Positions 34,261 to 44,849 of a DNA stretch of 64,000 nucleotides are shown here, in pieces (position 1 is the first letter of the stretch; the number at the start of each line of letters is the position of its first letter). The stretch covers positions 13,182,034 to 13,246,033 of the forward strand of contig CM060853.1 of the NCBI GenBank assembly GCA_030737835.1, in the 5' to 3' direction. The stretch is from Acorus gramineus (Eukaryota > Streptophyta > Magnoliopsida > Acorales > Acoraceae). Made by a program: the position numbers and the translations under genes. The notes under the pieces are model-generated. The model did no database searches and had not been told where the DNA came from. It was given only the letters and a program-made list of their open reading frames with translations.

Positions 34261-35389
34261 TCTGATGAGTTCAATAATGATCATTCAAAGCTAAAAAATA
34301 TGCTGAATGACTCAATATGCATAAATATACACATACACACCACTAAATACCGATTATACAGATCATACATAAAACACAAAAATGCATCTAAATTCAGATA
34401 CACAACATGTATCTGAATTTAACAAAAACACATTTCATACTAGTGAATGTGCACTTTATCATGCAAAGTTCAACCAACTATTGAAAAAATTTGAATCTGA
34501 ATGAGTCGAATAATGGTAATACGAAGCTAAAAAATATGGTGAATGATACAATATGCATAATTATTCACAAACATACAAACATAAACGATTGTATATATCA
34601 TACTTAGTACACAAATAAGCATATAAATCAAGATACAGACCATGTATCTGAATTTAAATTAAATTCAGATTCAATACATGTATATGATGATTCAAAGGAA
34701 TGACGAAAAATCAGATCAACATATTTTATTGAGATCGAAAAGGCCTAACCTGAATGAATCACCATTGTTTGCACCACAATCAGGTCGCAAACAAAATAAA
34801 TGAATCGTGTAATTCTTATATTCTCCATCGATCAAACTGAAAAAAAATGATTTCGAAATTTGTTTTCATTTACACCGATCAATCTGGATCTAAACATTAC
34901 AAATCGTGATTTTTTGGGGTCCAAAAAGGCCTAACCTGGATGTTTGCACCACAATCAAATCGCACAAAAAAAAAAAAAAAACGTTGAAATCTTCTCTTCT
35001 CCGCCGATCAGATTTGATTGAAAAATGAAATTGTTGTTTATTTTCGTTACGACAGATCAATCGGTATAAAAAAAGAGGAAACCCATGATTTTTTATTTTT
35101 TTGAACGTGCAATTGAATTGGTATCTTTAAAAAGAGAAACAATCAGCCAAATCGTAACTGCCTCAACATTTATTGGACCGGTTATGAAAAAAAACGGTGA
35201 GATTAGTTAGGGGGGGTAATATGGGTAATTCAAACTTGCCACCTCATGGGGCTTATGATGGGGTCTACTAATTGGGGCCCAAAAATCATTATTGATTTTT
35301 TATTGATAGAAATTTAGGTTCTGTTCGGATTTGTGTTTAAACACATTCTATATTTAAAAAATAAAAAATTCTTAAATTTAAACATTTAG

Positions 35390-36960
35390 GAGGGGACAAG
35401 ATCAATGTGTTTTGACATTGATAAGTAAAACAAAATAATAATCTAAAAAAATGTTCAAAAAAAATTTCTTTACTGTGCATTAACAAGTAGTATTAAAAGC
35501 ATGACTAGTTGGACTAACATTCTTTAGAAAATACAAAGACCATTAAGATATAGGTGCTTACATGCATTTTCTTAAAAATTGTTTTTACATTTTCTACAAA
35601 TAAGTTTATACAATTAATTTTTTAAAGAAATAGTAGACAATTGTTACCCTAATATATTAATATCAAAGTGACAAAAATTTGAAGTGAGAATACAAAGGAA
35701 TGAGAAAAAAGGAGAGAGAAAGAGAGAAACAAGAGGAGTAGCAAAGCATAAACAAAGACAAAAAAAAAAAAAATACAGGCAAGGGAGTGAAACATAAGAG
35801 AATTCTACTCCACCCCCGCCCGCAAGCCTTTGTGAAGGCCACTCTCACACCATGATGTGAAGCTCTCCCCATTGCATATTAATGAGCTAAGCACCCGCAC
35901 AAACAAAGACAACAAAAAAGAAAGACAGCCAAGGAGGGGTGGGGGTGGGGTACATAAGAGAATTTGACTCTAACCCCGGCTCCAAGCCCCCCATGGGGCC
36001 CTCTCTCACACCGTGATGTGAAGTGCTCCCCATCAATGTGCTTAGCATCTGCATAAGGCCCCACCCAAGGAATGGCCCCCAAATGCCTACAGCCATACGT
36101 GTATACTTGTGTTATGGGCCTCAGTCTGGCACATTGTCAAATCTAGTAATTTTTATAACCCATATAAGGGCCTCAAATGGAAAAAAAATGTAAGCAATCC
36201 CAACCATTCAAATAAAATTTCATCCATCCAATTGTTATATTTCTTTCTACGTAATTAATTTTTTAGATCTAATTTTAGAAGCTGAAGATTCACCCCCTTC
36301 TCTAAATCTTTTTTCGGGTTTTTGAAATGGCTCTCTCTCATGCCATTTTTTAGTGTTTGAAATCTACTTCTTTCTCCCTCTCTCTCCCACTCTTTCAATC
36401 AATCCAAAATAAACAAAATCAAAATTTAAAAGTTTTGTAACAATATTGATCTCCAATATAAGGTACTTAACCCCTTCTTAAATCTTAGGTTTGTTTAATT
36501 TTCTTTTTTTTCTTCTTTTTTTTTTTTCTTGGAAATGTGTTTTTTTATAATTATATTCATATATTCTTGTTAATTAGAGATGTTTTTCTACTTTTTTTTT
36601 TCTTTTTTGAAGCTCTTTAGTTTTTGAAAACTAGAATATATTGATGTCATTGTTATATTGTTTTCACTTGTGTTATTTTGGATGATCTATTTGATCATAT
36701 TTAAATAAGATGGATTTTTTTTATAGGGTTCTATTTTAAAAGTTTGCCTAAAGCCCCACCGAAATATTTAATCAGGGTCGGCCCTGGGGGATCGACCAGA
36801 AGAGAACCACTTGCAAGCACCCAGTGAGGCCAACTCTCACAACAAGAGGAGAAGCAAAGAATAAACAATGTGCTTAGTTCATACAATAAATTGAAATAAT
36901 TAATTCATATTTTATAAAAGTATATATCACATCCTATATTATATTTTTTTTAAAAAAAAT
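35390..36960. repeat. Duplicated ankyrin-gene flank, ~140-bp tandem repeat and hAT-like end
   Basis: 35390-35650 matches the 3' flank of the ankyrin-PGG gene at 23766-24044 and 30091-30140 ('ggaggggacaagatcaatgtg', 'gactagttggactaacattc'). 35740-36045 contains two copies of a ~140-bp unit ('aaacaaagaca', 'cataagagaatt', 'ctctcacaccatgatgtgaag'), with a third weak match near 36790-36880. Near 36770 'cagggtcggccctggggg' resembles the terminus of a plant hAT element; its partner end is not clear. No gene is seen. Confidence 0.5.
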
Positions 36961-37730
36961 CAAAATAGCCGTGGACGATTGAAAACTGACTGAGCCTAAC
37001 AATTACCTTGAGCTAACTATTGCTGATAGACATGAGGACACCAAACATGGAAGCGCAGGTCACCTTCTCGGCGAAGGAGAAGGAGCCATGTCCGGTGTCC
37101 CCGAAATGAAGGCCACCAACAAAAACAGTACCGAAATGAAAGTTAAAAGTAATGGCAGCGTTTCACTTTTAAATTTGCCCGGAATAAAAATTTGCACAAA
37201 GGTGAATAAGATAACCGCTGTCGAGAAATCTATGGCAAGCGTGTTCCACAGAAAGATTTTTCGCGTGTTTGTGCATAAATTTGAAGAGAAAGTGAAAGAA
37301 AGTGGAGAAATTCGAGTAAAAAAGAAAGTGGTGGAACGTAAAATATTTTTTCTTTGATCAACTCTAATAATGTTTGTGTATGTGGTGGAAATATTTTATG
37401 TGGCTTTCTCTCAGATTTTCACCTATGGGGATGGGAATTGTTTTTTCCACTTTTTCTAAAAAAATAAAATAGGAGATGGAAAGTAAATTTTTTTTGTTCA
37501 ATTGTTTGACGCAGACACTAGATTTTTAGACGGTCAAAGTAAAAATTTTCACTTTTCTTCACTTTCCCTTTGACACAAACACACCCTTTGTGGTTGAATC
37601 CGACTTGGAAGGCAACGCCTGAGATCAAAGTGGCGACGACTAACTCCGTTCCAACTCCTTCAACCCTTCGGCCTTCAGAGTCAAAGTGGCGAGGACACCA
37701 AACATCGAAGCATATACTTTGTTAATGTAA
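36960..37730 (-). pseudogene. Ankyrin-PGG relic (PGG segment)
   Basis: On the minus strand, about 37190-37040 reads AAITFNFHFGTVFVGG, then FGDTGHGSFSFAEK and ASMFGVLMSI, a PGG-domain remnant parallel to those at 5930-6060 and 31130-31520. A further short match with the relic at 6370-6450 lies near 37600-37720 ('gacttggaaggcaacgcctgagatcaa'). Between them, an AT-rich insert of about 270 bp interrupts the homology. The plus-strand 89-codon frame over the same DNA is not credible. Confidence 0.55.
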
Positions 37731-38256
37731 ATATATGACACTAACGAAGCATATGAGACTAGAATTTAGGCTATAAAAGAGACAGTGTATAAGTGGATAA
37801 CAGAACTAAAAAAGATAACCAACTTGGTAACCCAAACTTAGTGTGTGTTTGTTTTGGAGTAAAATTTAATTATGCGTTGTTTTTTTTAGGAAAAAAAAAT
37901 ACAAAAAATGTGTTTCGATGCCCCTAAAAGAAAGTAATTAATGAAGAAATTTTTTTTTCTCAAAATTCTGATTTTGGTATCAGCAACAAAAGAAGATACG
38001 CCACATCTCCATATTTTTTCTTATCGACATATTTTTCGTTTAATAAAAAATAGGGAAAAATCCATATAACCCCCTCTAAACTGCTTAAAATCCATATAAC
38101 CCTCTAATTAAAATAAATATAACCCTTTGAAAACACTTATGTAAATCCAAATAGTCTCTTGAGTTAAATTTTTATTGACGTATGACGTATGAGTTAAATT
38201 TTTTATCAACATATTTTTTTAATATTGATTTTTTATGACTATTATGGTATAAAAAA
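37731..38256. other. Intergenic, with a fragment of the 30159-type foldback arm
   Basis: 38052-38180 ('gggaaaaatccatataaccccc', 'aatccatataaccctct', 'ttgagttaaattttt') matches the left arm of the foldback element at 30159. The right arm is absent, so it is a partial copy. No gene is seen in the rest. Confidence 0.5.
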
Positions 38257-38551
38257 AAGAGTGCTGATACACGCAGTCCTTTTTACAGCCTGTTTTACAG
38301 TCCCATATGCTATGATAGCGTAGTATATACTACATTATCATAGTGTATGGGTCCTATCATAGTATATGACCCAATTTTTTTATCCATTTTTTCACTATGA
38401 AAAAAATATATTAATCTATCTTAGTATATACTTCATTTCATATAACAGCATGCACTTCAAATGGTGAGTGTATGATTTAAAAAAAAAAAGGAAAAACGAG
38501 ATGGACTGTAATTGGGGCTACAATGGGGGCTGTGTGTATCTTATTCCTTAA
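38257..38551. mobile_element. MITE with ~45-bp terminal inverted repeats
   Basis: The left end 'gtgctgatacacgcagtcc' with 'ttacagcctgttttacagtcc' pairs with the right end 'ggactgtaattggggctac' and 'ggctgtgtgtatcttattcc' in reverse complement. The core is AT-rich with repeats of 'atcatagtatatg'. There is no coding capacity. Confidence 0.68.
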
Positions 38552-38651
38552 AAAAATTCACTCAAATTTTTTAATGTACATATATATAAGGGCCCCTTAT
38601 GAGATGACTTCGGGCCCATCTAGATTTCCTCATCTTAGGGCCAGCCATTCT

Positions 38652-39050
38652 CTGCTACCACCTTCCTAGCCGGACTCAACCCCCCAAAGGTCCCGGAGGA
38701 CTATGATATCACCTCATTTTTACAAATAGTAATGCTTGATCTGTTCATATCAGCATCCATGATTGTAGTCCTCGTGAGTGGTCTACCATTGAAGCATGGG
38801 TTCCCAGTGTGGGTCCTCAAGATCGCATTGTTGGGGGGCCTGGCTTGTTTGGTGTATGCATTTGTGTTGGGGGTGGACATGAATAAGGTTGACAGTGGGT
38901 GGGCTAACAATGCGTTCTTGGCATGGATGGGATTGATGTGTTAACAATGCTTTCTTTGATGTGTGTCATGTTCATGTACCACTTCGTCGTGTTGGTTGTT
39001 GTTCTCTTGTTGTGACTTCGACAGAAGGGCAAGGTGGTTAGAGGGGTATA
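38652..39050 (+). pseudogene. Ankyrin-PGG relic (PGG membrane domain, plus strand)
   Basis: The sequence LAGLNPPKVPEDYDITSFLQ, then FISASMIVVLVSGLPLKHG, LACLVYAFVLGVDMNK and NNAFLAWMGLMC follows the membrane domain of the gene at 20646-23528 closely. It stops at TAA (38941); another frame continues with MYHFVVLVVVLLL and VVRG. The ankyrin exons are absent. It keeps five G in the run where the plus-strand gene has four, and therefore shows the unshifted reading of that region. Confidence 0.8.
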
Positions 39051-39055
39051 TATAT

Positions 39056-39250
39056 AGTGAAATGATAATATGCGATCTGTGCGAATTACGCATATACACC
39101 TCTGAAAAGAGTATATGCGTCGATGATGAAAATATATAGCCCAGTGAGGTATATGATTGAATGAGCTGATATACTTTCTTTATCGATGCATATACCCCTT
39201 TAAATTAAATGAGGTATATATGCGGATCGCACGAATTGCATATTATCACT
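39056..39250. mobile_element. MITE, 195 bp, ~45-bp terminal inverted repeats
   Basis: The left end 'agtgaaatgataatatgcga' continuing 'gtgcgaattacgcatatacacctc' pairs with the right end 'gaggtatatatgcggatcgc' and 'acgaattgcatattatcact'. A shared start 'aatgataatatgcggtctgtg' occurs again at 48752, so more than one family member is present. No target duplication is clear. Confidence 0.75.
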
Positions 39251-39307
39251 GAACTACACACACACACACAAAGTAGAAATAAGATGAAAACTTATAATTA
39301 ATGTCAT

Positions 39308-40040
39308 TGAAGAGGTAAATTTCTCCTTCAATCAACTCGAGCGGGTAGAACCTCCTTGCTGGATCTGAACCTGGCTGAATGTGGCTCCTACACTCACAAA
39401 GAAGTAAGGATAACACCGGTGCGGTGCCAACCAAGGGGACTCTAATGCTTAAGTCAGTAAGATAACTCAAGAAAGATAATCTAACTCTAATATGGCTTGT
39501 TATCAAGTAAAACTCATACCTTAATTTTGTATACCTCTCTCCCTTTTATAGGGTTAACTGGTCAAATAACTGTTGTCAGTGGCTCCATCGTTGTTGTAAC
39601 AGTCTTCCCCTTTTAATGGCTGTTAGTGGACGAGTTTTGTAGTAACTGCCCTACTTTATTGTATTTAAACGTGCCCTTAATTATCCACGTTTTTAGTGAA
39701 TAATGGGCTTTAACCAACAACCTGACAGTTACTTGACTTCACAAACGTTTTGACCATTTTAGAGGTTCTGCTAGAAGTCTTTGTCTGGTCGGGATGTGTG
39801 ATCCTGCTTGATACGCGATTTGGCATTCACCTGTGAGGTGTAAGACTGTCCGACCAAACCTGACTCACCTCATGGGCAGATCAGTCTGGTCGTGTCTCAC
39901 TTGTTCGGGAGTGTTTAGTCAGTATTCATCTGCTCTGCATTTGTCAAATTTGGAGCGTTGGTTACCAAATACGATGTTTCGACCCAACTAAATTTTGAAA
40001 CATGTCACCCTTTGATAGGGTACAAATTTTTCCCTCCACA
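39308..40040 (-). repeat. 3' LTR of element A
   Basis: 733 bp, TG...CA. Bases 39690-40040 match 44259-44610 almost end to end. It includes 'cccttttatagggtt' near 39540 and several TGACCAGAC/GTCTGGTC words around 39785-39895, in both orientations. Confidence 0.75.
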
Positions 40041-40345
40041 GATGCCCTCTCTTCTACTCTTTTGAATTTTCAACAAAGCAGAAGATATGAACATTCATCA
40101 TTTGATTGCTGACAACTTAGAGATTCGAGGATATAGTCACCTGTCTCCTCGAGATCTTCTGATTTTCAAAGGATTTCACGGCTAATATCCCTCCATCTGC
40201 TGATAACATGTGACACTTGTGTTTTCGAAGAAATCTTTTATGCCGTCCCTTCGACATCTGTGATTTCCGACTTTTGGAGGCAATTATTACCCTCCGATTC
40301 TATCAGTGAAATTATCGCCTGTATTCACTCGAGGCGTCACCAAGA

Positions 40346-40765
40346 ATGGAATTAAAAAGAGAGGAGAAGGCTTCGGTGCAAAGCATCTTCTCTTTATCTT
40401 TTCAATTTTTTAAACTTGCTAGCGATGGCCGAACCTTCTTCATCTCTACCACCCTTAACAAAGAACTGGGCATCTATTTTGACTTTTTAGTGGAGTTGCC
40501 TGATGATCATTTGGCCTCCTTCTCCCTTGATTGTTTGTTCCTCCGTCCCAGTTATTTCAAGGACGGGGATTTAACCCTTCCTTTGCCACATTTGGTGGTA
40601 GAGTTTTTTTATTTCTTCCATCTTCATCCGCTCCAAGTTGTACCCAACGTATACCGCATTCTAATGTGTGTGGTTGCATTGGATGAGAAGATTGGGGTGA
40701 GACTTGATCTAACTGAGATCCGTTGGAGGATTACCCGCCGCGGTGACTGCTTGCCTGAGGATTTG
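40346..40765 (+). CDS. Antisense ORF of element A: putative gypsy-type transposase domain
   Basis: The open frame runs 40346-40846 (166 codons). Up to about 40750 it reads like the plant 'putative gypsy type transposase' family: FFISTTLNKELGIYFDF, then HLHPLQVVPNVYRILMCVVA. Genes of this type sit in antisense orientation upstream of the 3' LTR in Tat/Grande-lineage elements, which matches its place here: plus strand in a minus-strand element, next to the LTR at 40040. Their function is unknown. The last 25-30 codons lie over sequence that reads as gag of element B on the other strand, so they are probably not native. The family is assigned from memory of conserved words; no search was run. 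Confidence 0.6.
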
Positions 40766-41494
40766 AGACTCCTCTTCAACTTTGACGTACTTTGCAACAC
40801 ACCTCATGAGGTCTTGGTGATAAGAGGGAGTGCGTTTGATGAGTGACTCCATAAGACCATTCCCGGCTGGAAGGCCATTGCGAAAGGCCATGATTGCTCC
40901 ATCATCGTCGCAATCCTCCACTTCAAATTTCAGGAGCCGAAAACGATCGACATACTGTCAGATCGTCTCACCCTGTTGCATTTGAATCTTCATGAGATCC
41001 CCCATGTATTTTTTCTGCCTTCTGTTGCATATGAAGTCCTCAACAAACATAGTACTGAACTCTTCGAACGTGTGGATAGATGCCACGAGGAGCAAATGAA
41101 ACCAGGTCAGTGCCGCCCCCTCGAGGCTGGAGGGGAAGAATCGCCAAGGGTCCCTGAACTCCCTCCATAGGAATCTCCACCGGTACAGGGGGTACCTCTG
41201 GCACCACTGGTGAATCTGCTACTAATGGTACCTGCAAGGCCGCATCGCGGGCCGCCCACAGTTCTTGAATCTCTCGCGCCTGCTCCGCCAGTGCCCTAGT
41301 CTAGGCCTGTGCTGTGGTCTGAGTCTCCAAAAGGTCTGCCATATGAGCGTAAGCACGCTCCCATGCAAGAGACTCCTGTGTAGGTCTTGGCCTAACCGTG
41401 AAGACTCTCCAGCAGACTCCTCACCATCGGCAGGTTCGGAAACCTCCAAAGCCTGAGGGAGACCATGTCCATGTATCCAAATGCGAGGAGGCAT
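40750..41494 (-). pseudogene. gag fragment of gypsy element B
   Basis: Minus-strand frames give a gypsy gag in pieces: TWFHLLLVASIHTFEEFST, then MFVEDFICNRRQKKYMGDLM, MQQGETI (followed by a stop), YVDRFRLLKFEVEDCDDDGA, MAFRNGLPAGNGLMESLIK and DLMRCVAKYVKVEEE. This is the Retrotrans_gag domain and the region after it. Frameshifts near 41240 and a TGA near 40958 break it. It stops abruptly near 40750, where the antisense ORF of element A begins, so protease, polymerase and the far LTR of B are missing. Confidence 0.72.
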
Positions 41495-41589
41495 ATCAGC
41501 AACCTAAGAAACAGACACTAGGATCAGAATACTCATATAGAAATCCTAGGACTCATCTCTACGACAACACTTGGCTCTAACAGGACTAG

Positions 41590-41603
41590 GCTCTGATACC
41601 AAC
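41590..41603 (-). other. Primer binding site of element B (tRNA-iMet type)
   Basis: The plus strand reads gctctgataccaac just inside the LTR edge at 41607; its reverse complement GTTGGTATCAGAGC is the classic initiator-methionine tRNA primer site. It is separated from the LTR by three bases. This fixes the orientation of element B as minus. Confidence 0.85.
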
Positions 41604-41606
41604 TTT

Positions 41607-44258
41607 TGTCACACCCCAGGGCGGCCGTCCCCGAGATGTGGCAAATATATAATATTTAGCTATCCACATACACAATCAATAAAGACTCTAACACAACATC
41701 CAAGGCAACAAAGCAATTAACAAGCAATAGCTCTCATAATATATATGTATATAGCGGAAGCTAAACAACTAAGTCTGTAATCCAAAAATACATTACAGAG
41801 TAGAATACATAATCAACTGTCCTGTGAGAGCCAACATAAACCAAAAGACATCAATACACATATATTGTGCGCAAGCACGAGTATCAAATATATACAAGAT
41901 AAGGGGGATGCTGATGGCCTCTCACTCGCAAAATCCTCAACATGGATGCTGCACCACTGTTGATACTGCGCCTAAGGGAGCTCCTCCTTCGGATCCGACT
42001 AGACGCCAACTAGTGGAAACAACATGCGAGGGGTGAGCCACTTGCTCAGTGAATGGTACAATCTATGAAACACAACTAATATTAACATTTCAAGTAATTA
42101 AAGTCCCAACAAGATGGGAGTAACCACTTAAAATGGTGGGTCGCGTACCGACACGAGCCCACCACACCCTCACCCACACCCTCCAAGGGTGACATAGGAC
42201 TATCGGGAGAAATTCGCATGTTCTACACCATTTGTCATTTGGTAGTCCACTCCCGGGTAGTCTCTACCTGATAGCCTCCCACAATCAGTACATTTGCCAG
42301 AAGGGTATGCCAAGTCACCTCGGTAGTACCTACGAGTGGGGGCCCTCACATGAAAACTTCAATCCGGGCAGCTTCAACTCGGAGTCGACGAAGAGGAGAA
42401 ACACTTGACACTTACAGACACAATCCTCATGGATCCACCATCATCGGTTATTAGACACCGATATAGTAACGAATTCTCATGAATTCCCTCCAGGACACAT
42501 AGCTCGGATGCGGGGAAGACAGATGATTCGTAATGCTAATGCCATGGTATGACCCCATAACAGGTTATACACTTGCCGAACCTCATTAGGCAAGGTTCAT
42601 GGCTTAATTATATGTATATAACAAAATACAACATGCATAATAACTATACATGGAATTAATCATGGAAGCATTCAATAAACATGGAAACAAAGCTACAATA
42701 TTGTCTAAGGCATGCTTACACTTATGTATCCATAGGTAGGCTAAAATTAAGCTTAGGCAAGATGGGAGCATGTAAGGATCAATGTTATGCTAACATGAGA
42801 CATGATGCCGAGACAAGTATGGGTCCCTATACATGATAGAAGGATATATAGTCCTAGCATACTATATCTAATATGGCATGGATGCAAACTAGCAAGATAG
42901 GCAATAAACATATACATGCAAGATAAGTTAATATGCAGTTATGGTGCACCAGGGGAGGGCAATGCACGACTATATGCATCGAACGCCTCCCAACTAGGTT
43001 AGATCAATCCACTCACTGTAACCCGGGTCGTTGCGTGACATTTTGCCAAGATCTGCAAGACAAGGGCATCAAATAAGGTGAGTAAAGCCACATAAAGACA
43101 CTTAGAATAGACTAAAAATGCTAAGGTCATACACATGCACGCATACGAGCTCTCACGCATGCAAGCACGCACGTACGCACGAACGACCGAGCCCCACAGA
43201 ACCTACCCAAGCCTTTGGGCAGCCCCCCGCGCGCACCCCACGCCCGCTGGCACCCTGCCCCATGCCTAGACCTGCACCCCCACGGGACCCTGAGTGACCC
43301 CGCGCTCACCCTACGTGACCCCGCGCGACCCCGCGCGCACGCCCTGGTTGGACCCCGCGGGCACGCCTACGCGCCCGCGACCCAAAACCACTCACCAACC
43401 GTCCCCACTCACCCAAACCCAACTACCTAGCATGCAAGACCTCCCCAACAACCCATAAATCTATAAAACAAGAGAAAAGAAGGGGGAGAGCTTACCAAAA
43501 GAGGGAGAGGGAAAGGGGGAGATGCGGGGCTCCTCGAACGCCCTCACGACCACCTCAACCACCACCACCACCACGACCTTTTCAACATCTTCTACTTCTT
43601 CTAGGCTGAAAAACAAGGGAGGGAACTCATGGGAGCAGGAGGGGGAGAAGGGGGAAGAGAAACATCCAAAGCAACAACACCAAATGCGCGCGCACACACA
43701 CACAAACCTTGTCTTCCTTCAAGTGCTTCTTCTTCTCCTTCACCTTCTCCTTCTTCTTCCTCTTAGAACAAACAAAAGGGGAGCAAAAATGAGAGTAGAA
43801 AATGCACTCTTGTGAGGGGAGAGAGAGAGAGAGAGACACACACACACACACAAGGGGGGCATTTATTACTCAAAAAGTGGTTTGGTGGGGGTTGACAAAG
43901 TCAACCCAACCAAACTAAAAAACAAAACTCCATGGCTTGGTGAAAGTTCATCTTTGACTTGGTCAAAGTTTTCATTGATTTGGTCAAAGTCCCTATCTCT
44001 TAATCCAGTAACGATCAAACCCGGATGCGTTTCAGAACTGCATAATTTTCTAAAACGTTATCGAAATTTGATGAAATTTTTATGGGTAGGATAAAATAGT
44101 ACCAGAACCTATAATATGTAGTTAGATTTTCAATCAGAGTACTCCAACTCACGCAGATAACTAAAATCTAAAATTTTAGCGACTCCGATCAAAAAAATAA
44201 TATGGCCCAAAATTACTCGAATATAATCAATAAGGCTCAAAATGACACATACATAACA
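41607..44258 (-). repeat. 5' LTR of gypsy element B (2.65 kb)
   Basis: The plus strand reads TGTCACACCCCAGGGCGG at 41607 and ends catacataaca at 44258, giving TG...CA ends. It is followed directly by the internal part of element A's LTR, so B had inserted into A's 5' LTR. Length and style resemble the 2.5-kb LTRs at 54106 and 61315, but the sequence differs. Inside are a GC-rich segment (43190-43390, CGCGCGACCCC words), CA and GA microsatellites (43693, 43818-43852), and frames that I do not consider genes. Confidence 0.75.
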
Positions 44259-44610
44259 TTTTTAGTGGATAATGGGCTTTAACCAGCAACATGACGGTTA
44301 CTTGACTTCACAGACGTTTTGACCGTTTCAGAGGTTCTGCTCGAAGTCTTTGTCTGGTCAGGATTTGTGATCCTGCCTGATACGCGATTTGGCATTCACC
44401 CGCGAGGTGTAAAACTGACCGACCAGACCTGATTCACCTCGTGCGGAGATCGGTCTGGTCGTGTTTCACCTATTGGGGAGTGTTTAGTCAGTATTCGTCT
44501 ACTCTACATTTGCCAAATTCGGGTCGTTGGTTACTAGATATGATGGTTCACACCCAACTAATTTTTGACACTTGTCACTCTTTGATAGGGTACACATTTT
44601 TGCCTTCACA
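44259..44610 (-). repeat. 5' LTR of element A (right part only)
   Basis: 352 bp matching 39690-40040, ending TTCACA before the GTCAT target repeat. Its remaining 380 bp are absent; the edge at 44259 is where element B's LTR begins. Confidence 0.78.
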
Positions 44611-44615
44611 GTCAT

Positions 44616-44818
44616 TCCTTGAAGTGAAAACATCATCTAGAAATTGAAAAGCAAAAAAGAGGGTGGGGTTGCCCTTCGTCCCCCCCCTCCCCAAAAAATA
44701 AAAGGAAGAAGATGGAGATAGATAGAAAGAAAGAGATGGTGGAGCAGTGGGAGGGAGGCGACAACTGCGATGAGGGATGGTGGGTGATAGATGGCGGACG
44801 ATTGAGGACAACGGTCGG

Positions 44819-44849
<31 letters not shown>

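Larger units (their letters stand above)
31694..35294 (-). mobile_element. Mutator-like element with FAR1-type exon and 9-bp target duplication
   Basis: The nonamer ATTTTTTAT occurs at 31685-31693 and 35295-35303, and host-type sequence homologous to 7660-7700 resumes on the right, so the insertion is well bracketed. The ends share an inverted 'aggtggca' and 'aagc..cat' pattern, a diverged terminal inverted repeat of about 60 bp. A FAR1-type DNA-binding domain start is present on the minus strand (33890-33633). Most of the 3.6 kb is non-coding and made of duplicated segments and a repeated GATACA/TGTATC motif. There is no transposase core, so it is non-autonomous. Confidence 0.75.
39308..44610 (-). 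mobile_element. Tat-like Ty3/gypsy element (element A), rearranged, GTCAT target duplication
   Basis: Identical 5-mers GTCAT lie at 39303-39307 and 44611-44615. The right LTR remnant (44259-44610) and the left LTR (39308-40040) are highly similar and have TG...CA ends, with TGTGGAGGG/TGTGAAGGC starting the LTR on the minus strand. A purine-rich stretch (reverse complement of gatgccctctcttctac) abuts the 40040 end, as expected for the polypurine tract next to a 3' LTR on the minus strand. Between the LTRs only a plus-strand ORF of the putative gypsy-type transposase family survives; gag-pol of A is gone and a second element (B) has been inserted. Confidence 0.78.

Noticed and set aside
32270..34700. 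Repeated short motif considered as a CRISPR array
   Set aside because: The repeats are irregularly spaced, short, in both orientations and in plant DNA, inside a Mutator-like element.
35663..36096. Minus-strand frames of about 67-69 codons with hydrophobic stretches
   Set aside because: They cover a 140-bp tandem repeat and a poly-A/poly-T-rich stretch. Both units give different proteins, which argues against coding.
36100..36800. Complete hAT element ending 'cagggtcggccctg'
   Set aside because: Only one terminus is convincing; no matching opposite end or 8-bp target duplication was found.
41824..43851. Several small frames in both strands (for example 43215-43430, 43461-43703)
   Set aside because: They are inside the LTR of gypsy element B and over GC-rich or microsatellite sequence. 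LTRs do not encode proteins in these elements.
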